Origin: an uncultured Desulfobacterium sp.
GTDB taxonomy: Bacteria; Desulfobacterota; Desulfobacteria; Desulfobacterales; Desulfobacteraceae
NCBI GenBank assembly: GCA_937124525.1
Contig: CAKZLA010000544.1
Location: 1-32,312, forward strand
DNA length: 32,312 bases
Direction of reading: 5' to 3'
Part shown: piece after piece, positions 29,707 to 32,312 of the stretch
Layout: every line of letters begins with the position of its first letter
Position numbering within the stretch: position 1 is the stretch's first letter
Made by a program: the position numbers and the translations under genes
The notes under the pieces: generated by a model
The model's database searches: none
Told to the model about the DNA's origin: nothing
What the model saw: the letters and a program-made list of their open reading frames with translations, nothing else

Positions 29707-32127
29707 TCAAAAATCAGATTTAAAAAGATCCTCAGATTCCGTAAAAGCCCTGGGGCTGGGAGTGATCTTTGTTGGAACGGTTCCCTCCTTAAAGCACTCA
29801 AACAGGGTTTCCGATGACGACCCATTGGGCAGCAGGCCGGTTTTGGCATCAATTTTGGCAAACACCACCCCTTCCGGGGCATTAAAGGTTCGCACCGGTT
29901 TCCCCTCCAGTACCCCGGCCATGTATCCCAGCCAGATAGGACTTGCCGTGCGGGACCCGGTCTCTCCCCTGCCCAGGGAGGCCTCGTTGTCAAAGCCCAC
30001 CCACACACCTGTGACATACTCCGGGGTGTATCCCAAAAACCAGGCATCATGAAGATTATTGGTCGTACCGGTCTTTCCGGCAGCCGGTCGTTTCAAGGCC
30101 TTGACCCGCCATCCGGTTCCCGAGGTCACGGCACTTTCCAGAATACTGGTCATGATATAGGCGGTGCTCATATCAATGGCTTTTTTTCTTTTCAATTCTG
30201 CCTGTTCAATGACATTGCCATCTCTGTCCAGAATTTTGGTAATAAACACAGGCTCAATGTGATAGCCTTGGTTGGCAAACACAGTATAGGCCCCCACAAT
30301 TTCCAGAAGAGATGCGCCGGAGGAGCCCAGAGAAATGGAAAGATCCCGGGCAATGGGAGAAGAGATGCCAAGTTTCTCGGCATAGTCCAGGACATAATCA
30401 ATGCCAATGTCCTGGAGAATTTTCACGGTCACCACATTGCGTGATTTTACAAGGGCATGGCGAAATAATGTGGGACCATGAAAGGTGTCCTTGTAATTAT
30501 GGGGCTTCCAGGTAACATCTTTATCGGCACTGGGGAACACCACGGGGGAATCAATGATCACACTTGCTGCGGTGTACCCCTTGTCCAGGGCTGCCGCGTA
30601 AATGATGGGTTTAAAGCTTGATCCCGGCTGACGCCGAGACTGGATGGCCCGGTTGAATTGGGAATTTTTGTAGTCCCTTCCACCAATCATGGCCTTTACA
30701 AGTCCGGTGCCGGTCTCTATGCTTAACAGGGCTGACTGGGCAAGGGGTTCCTGCTCCAGGGAGAACACCCAGTGCTGTTTTTTTTCATCAAAGGCAATGG
30801 CCCGGACATTGATCACGTCCCCGGGCTTAAACACCTGGGTGGGTCGGGTAATTTTTTTCTGCCCATAGGCCACCTTTATATTGGGTTTCCTGGCCCATTT
30901 AATGTCCTTGATGGGGATAATACCATTGATATTTCCCACCTGGACCCGGGTATTTCTACTCTTTTTTTCAAACCCCATGACCACGCCCTGGCAGACCTGA
31001 TCCGGTGTTAATTTTTTCAACTGCATTTTCTTGGCAGCCGCCTTACAATAGCCTTGGATATCATCCGGGGCAAGGGTTTTAACGGGCCCCCGGAACCCCT
31101 GACGTCTGTCCAGATCCACAAGCCCCTTGAGCACCTCTTTGCGAGCGATTTTCTGGTACTCAATGTCCACAGCGGTGTGAATCTGAAGCCCCTGCTCGTA
31201 GAGGGCATCTTCACCATATTTATTAAGGACATACCGCCGGACGTGCTCTGTGTAACAGGGCACCTTTTCAATGAACCAATTTTTCCGAGGCTGGATGTCC
31301 AAGACCTTGTTGATGGCCTCTGTGACTGCCACATTATCAATGTAGCCATCCTCCTTCATTCGGTTGAGCACATAAATTTGTCGCTGACGGGCCCGGTCAT
31401 AGTGGCGGAAGGGAGAATATTTGCTGGGGGCCTGGGGAAGTCCAGCCAGCATGGAACATTCGGCAAGGGTGAGATCCTTTGCATGTTTGCCAAAATAATT
31501 TTCCGCCGCCGCCTCCACCCCATAGGCCCCATGTCCCAGATATATTTGATTGAGATAAAGAAATAAAATCTCATCCTTGGAAAAATGCCGGTCAATGCGA
31601 TGGGCCAGGATGACTTCCTTTACCTTTCGTTCATAGGTTCGCTCGGGGGAGAGAAAAAAGGATTTGGTCACCTGCTGGGTGATGGTGCTGCCCCCCTGCA
31701 CAATGGCCCCTGCCCTTAAATTTTTAACAAAAGCCCTCAATATACCCGCAAAATCGACCCCTCCATGCTCCCGAAACCGTGAATCCTCGGCCGCAATAAA
31801 AGCATTTTTCAAATGATCCGGCATATCCGCAAGGGGAATAACAATGCGCCGTTCCCGGAAAAACTCGCCGATCTTTCTGCCATCATCGGAAAAAACAGTG
31901 GCAACCGTGGCAGGTCGATAATCTTTTAAACTATTAATCTTTGGGAGATCTTTGCTGATGTAAAAATAGAACCCGGTGACACCGGCACCCAGTAAAAAAA
32001 TGCCGGAAAAGGAAATAATTATCATCCATTTTATCAGTTTGATAAAAATACCTGGTTTATTTTTTTTTTCACGCTGTTTACGGATTTTTGCTGTCGATTT
32101 ATCTGGTTTGTGTGTGGTAGATGTCAT
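29707..32127 (-). CDS. mrcA: Class A penicillin-binding protein 1A (glycosyltransferase/transpeptidase)
   Basis: 806 aa, in the usual 780-850 range. It polymerises and cross-links peptidoglycan at the outer face of the inner membrane. There is a basic cytoplasmic tail and one membrane anchor (about 34-56). The GT51 glycosyltransferase domain (about 75-250) has catalytic E114 in AAEDSRFREHGG and QGGSTITQQV at 144-153. An inserted OB-like domain (about 380-470) precedes the transpeptidase. The transpeptidase has S503-S-F-K506, S562-R-N564 and a late KTGT, the complete penicillin-binding triad. The start ATG at 32127 has AGGTTT upstream on the coding strand, and a family A element lies 34 bp before it. 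Confidence 0.96.
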   Translation of the reverse strand: MTSTTHKPDKSTAKIRKQREKKNKPGIFIKLIKWMIIISFSGIFLLGAGVTGFYFYISKDLPKINSLKDYRPATVATVFSDDGRKIGEFFRERRIVIPLADMPDHLKNAFIAAEDSRFREHGGVDFAGILRAFVKNLRAGAIVQGGSTITQQVTKSFFLSPERTYERKVKEVILAHRIDRHFSKDEILFLYLNQIYLGHGAYGVEAAAENYFGKHAKDLTLAECSMLAGLPQAPSKYSPFRHYDRARQRQIYVLNRMKEDGYIDNVAVTEAINKVLDIQPRKNWFIEKVPCYTEHVRRYVLNKYGEDALYEQGLQIHTAVDIEYQKIARKEVLKGLVDLDRRQGFRGPVKTLAPDDIQGYCKAAAKKMQLKKLTPDQVCQGVVMGFEKKSRNTRVQVGNINGIIPIKDIKWARKPNIKVAYGQKKITRPTQVFKPGDVINVRAIAFDEKKQHWVFSLEQEPLAQSALLSIETGTGLVKAMIGGRDYKNSQFNRAIQSRRQPGSSFKPIIYAAALDKGYTAASVIIDSPVVFPSADKDVTWKPHNYKDTFHGPTLFRHALVKSRNVVTVKILQDIGIDYVLDYAEKLGISSPIARDLSISLGSSGASLLEIVGAYTVFANQGYHIEPVFITKILDRDGNVIEQAELKRKKAIDMSTAYIMTSILESAVTSGTGWRVKALKRPAAGKTGTTNNLHDAWFLGYTPEYVTGVWVGFDNEASLGRGETGSRTASPIWLGYMAGVLEGKPVRTFNAPEGVVFAKIDAKTGLLPNGSSSETLFECFKEGTVPTKITPSPRAFTESEDLFKSDF

Positions 32128-32161
32128 GGAAACCTGTTGTTTTAATCAATATTTTTTATAT

Positions 32162-32226
32162 AAAACTCCGTCCAACAGACTGGAATCATGAGAGTTTCAT
32201 TTTTCATTGTGGCAGATATCACTGCC
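32162..32226 (-). repeat. Structured leader-like element, family A, copy 3
   Basis: On the minus strand: hairpin GGCAG/CTGCC (32222-32226/32211-32215), linker CACAATGAA, then GAAACTC (32192-32198) pairing with GAGTTTT (32162-32168, one G-U). It shares TTGGACGGAGTTT with copy 1. It is oriented with, and 34 bp upstream of, the penicillin-binding protein gene. The remaining DNA to 32312 shows no gene start. Confidence 0.6.
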
Positions 32227-32312
32227 ATGTGGTTTTTTTATATGAAAAGGTAGCCTCCAAGTTTGCTTCAGCAGAGCCCCCCCGATGGGCAATAGGAACC
32301 GGCCAATTGGGC

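Noticed and set aside
1..32312. CRISPR array, tRNA, rRNA or intact transposase
   Set aside because: No regularly spaced direct repeats, no recognisable tRNA or rRNA sequence, and no frame with transposase motifs were found on either strand.

Overview
The window reads as a contiguous chromosomal segment of a sulfate-reducing deltaproteobacterium of the Desulfobacteraceae type (Desulfobacterium/Desulforapulum-like). The main evidence is a complete dsrMKJOP operon (13030-18059) preceded by an RsbRD_N-domain gene. Supporting evidence is a moderate G+C content and an MttB-type methyltransferase under sigma-54 control. The genus is inference; the sulfate-reducer assignment is strong.

Left part (1-5546, all minus strand): the 5' end of phosphate acetyltransferase (pta); a 563-aa conserved protein with a nucleoside-phosphorylase-like C-terminus; a non-coding stretch with a histidine-kinase H-box remnant; a fusion of a MerR/excisionase-type helix-turn-helix to a receiver domain; and glucose-6-phosphate isomerase (pgi). 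A 131-bp MITE-like element lies just upstream of pgi. Next come a FadR-type GntR regulator (+), a PAS/sigma-54 activator (-) and, divergent from the activator, a non-pyrrolysine MttB-family methyltransferase (+). The methyltransferase has a very good -24/-12 promoter and an upstream 11-bp inverted repeat. This looks like a self-contained regulon for demethylating a quaternary amine.

Middle part: an M18 aminopeptidase, then the RsbRD_N gene with dsrM-K-J-O-P, the membrane complex thought to link the quinone pool and periplasm to cytoplasmic DsrC during sulfite reduction. The operon closes with an intrinsic terminator that overlaps a competing hairpin. A 903-aa membrane-anchored GAF/class III cyclase follows, and its cyclase domain lacks the usual catalytic arginine.

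Right part: a housekeeping operon behind a near-consensus sigma-70 promoter, rplU-rpmA-obgE-proB-proA-nadD-rsfS-gpmI, mostly with overlapping or closely spaced genes. After it come a solitary HSDR_N-domain protein, a convergent zinc-ribbon/HEAT-like protein and a class A penicillin-binding protein (PBP1A).

The most unusual signal is in the intergenic DNA. (i) A structured element occurs three times (10686-10764, 27717-27774, 32162-32226). Each copy is in sense orientation directly upstream of a gene. It has a hairpin, a conserved CACAAyGAA linker and a second hairpin with one compensatory base-pair change. (ii) A MITE-like repeat with CAAAAGTA-type ends occurs twice (641-727, 29355-29442). 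(iii) There are single-copy inverted-repeat elements at 5575-5705 and 28374-28516. I see no tRNA, rRNA, CRISPR array or intact transposase gene.
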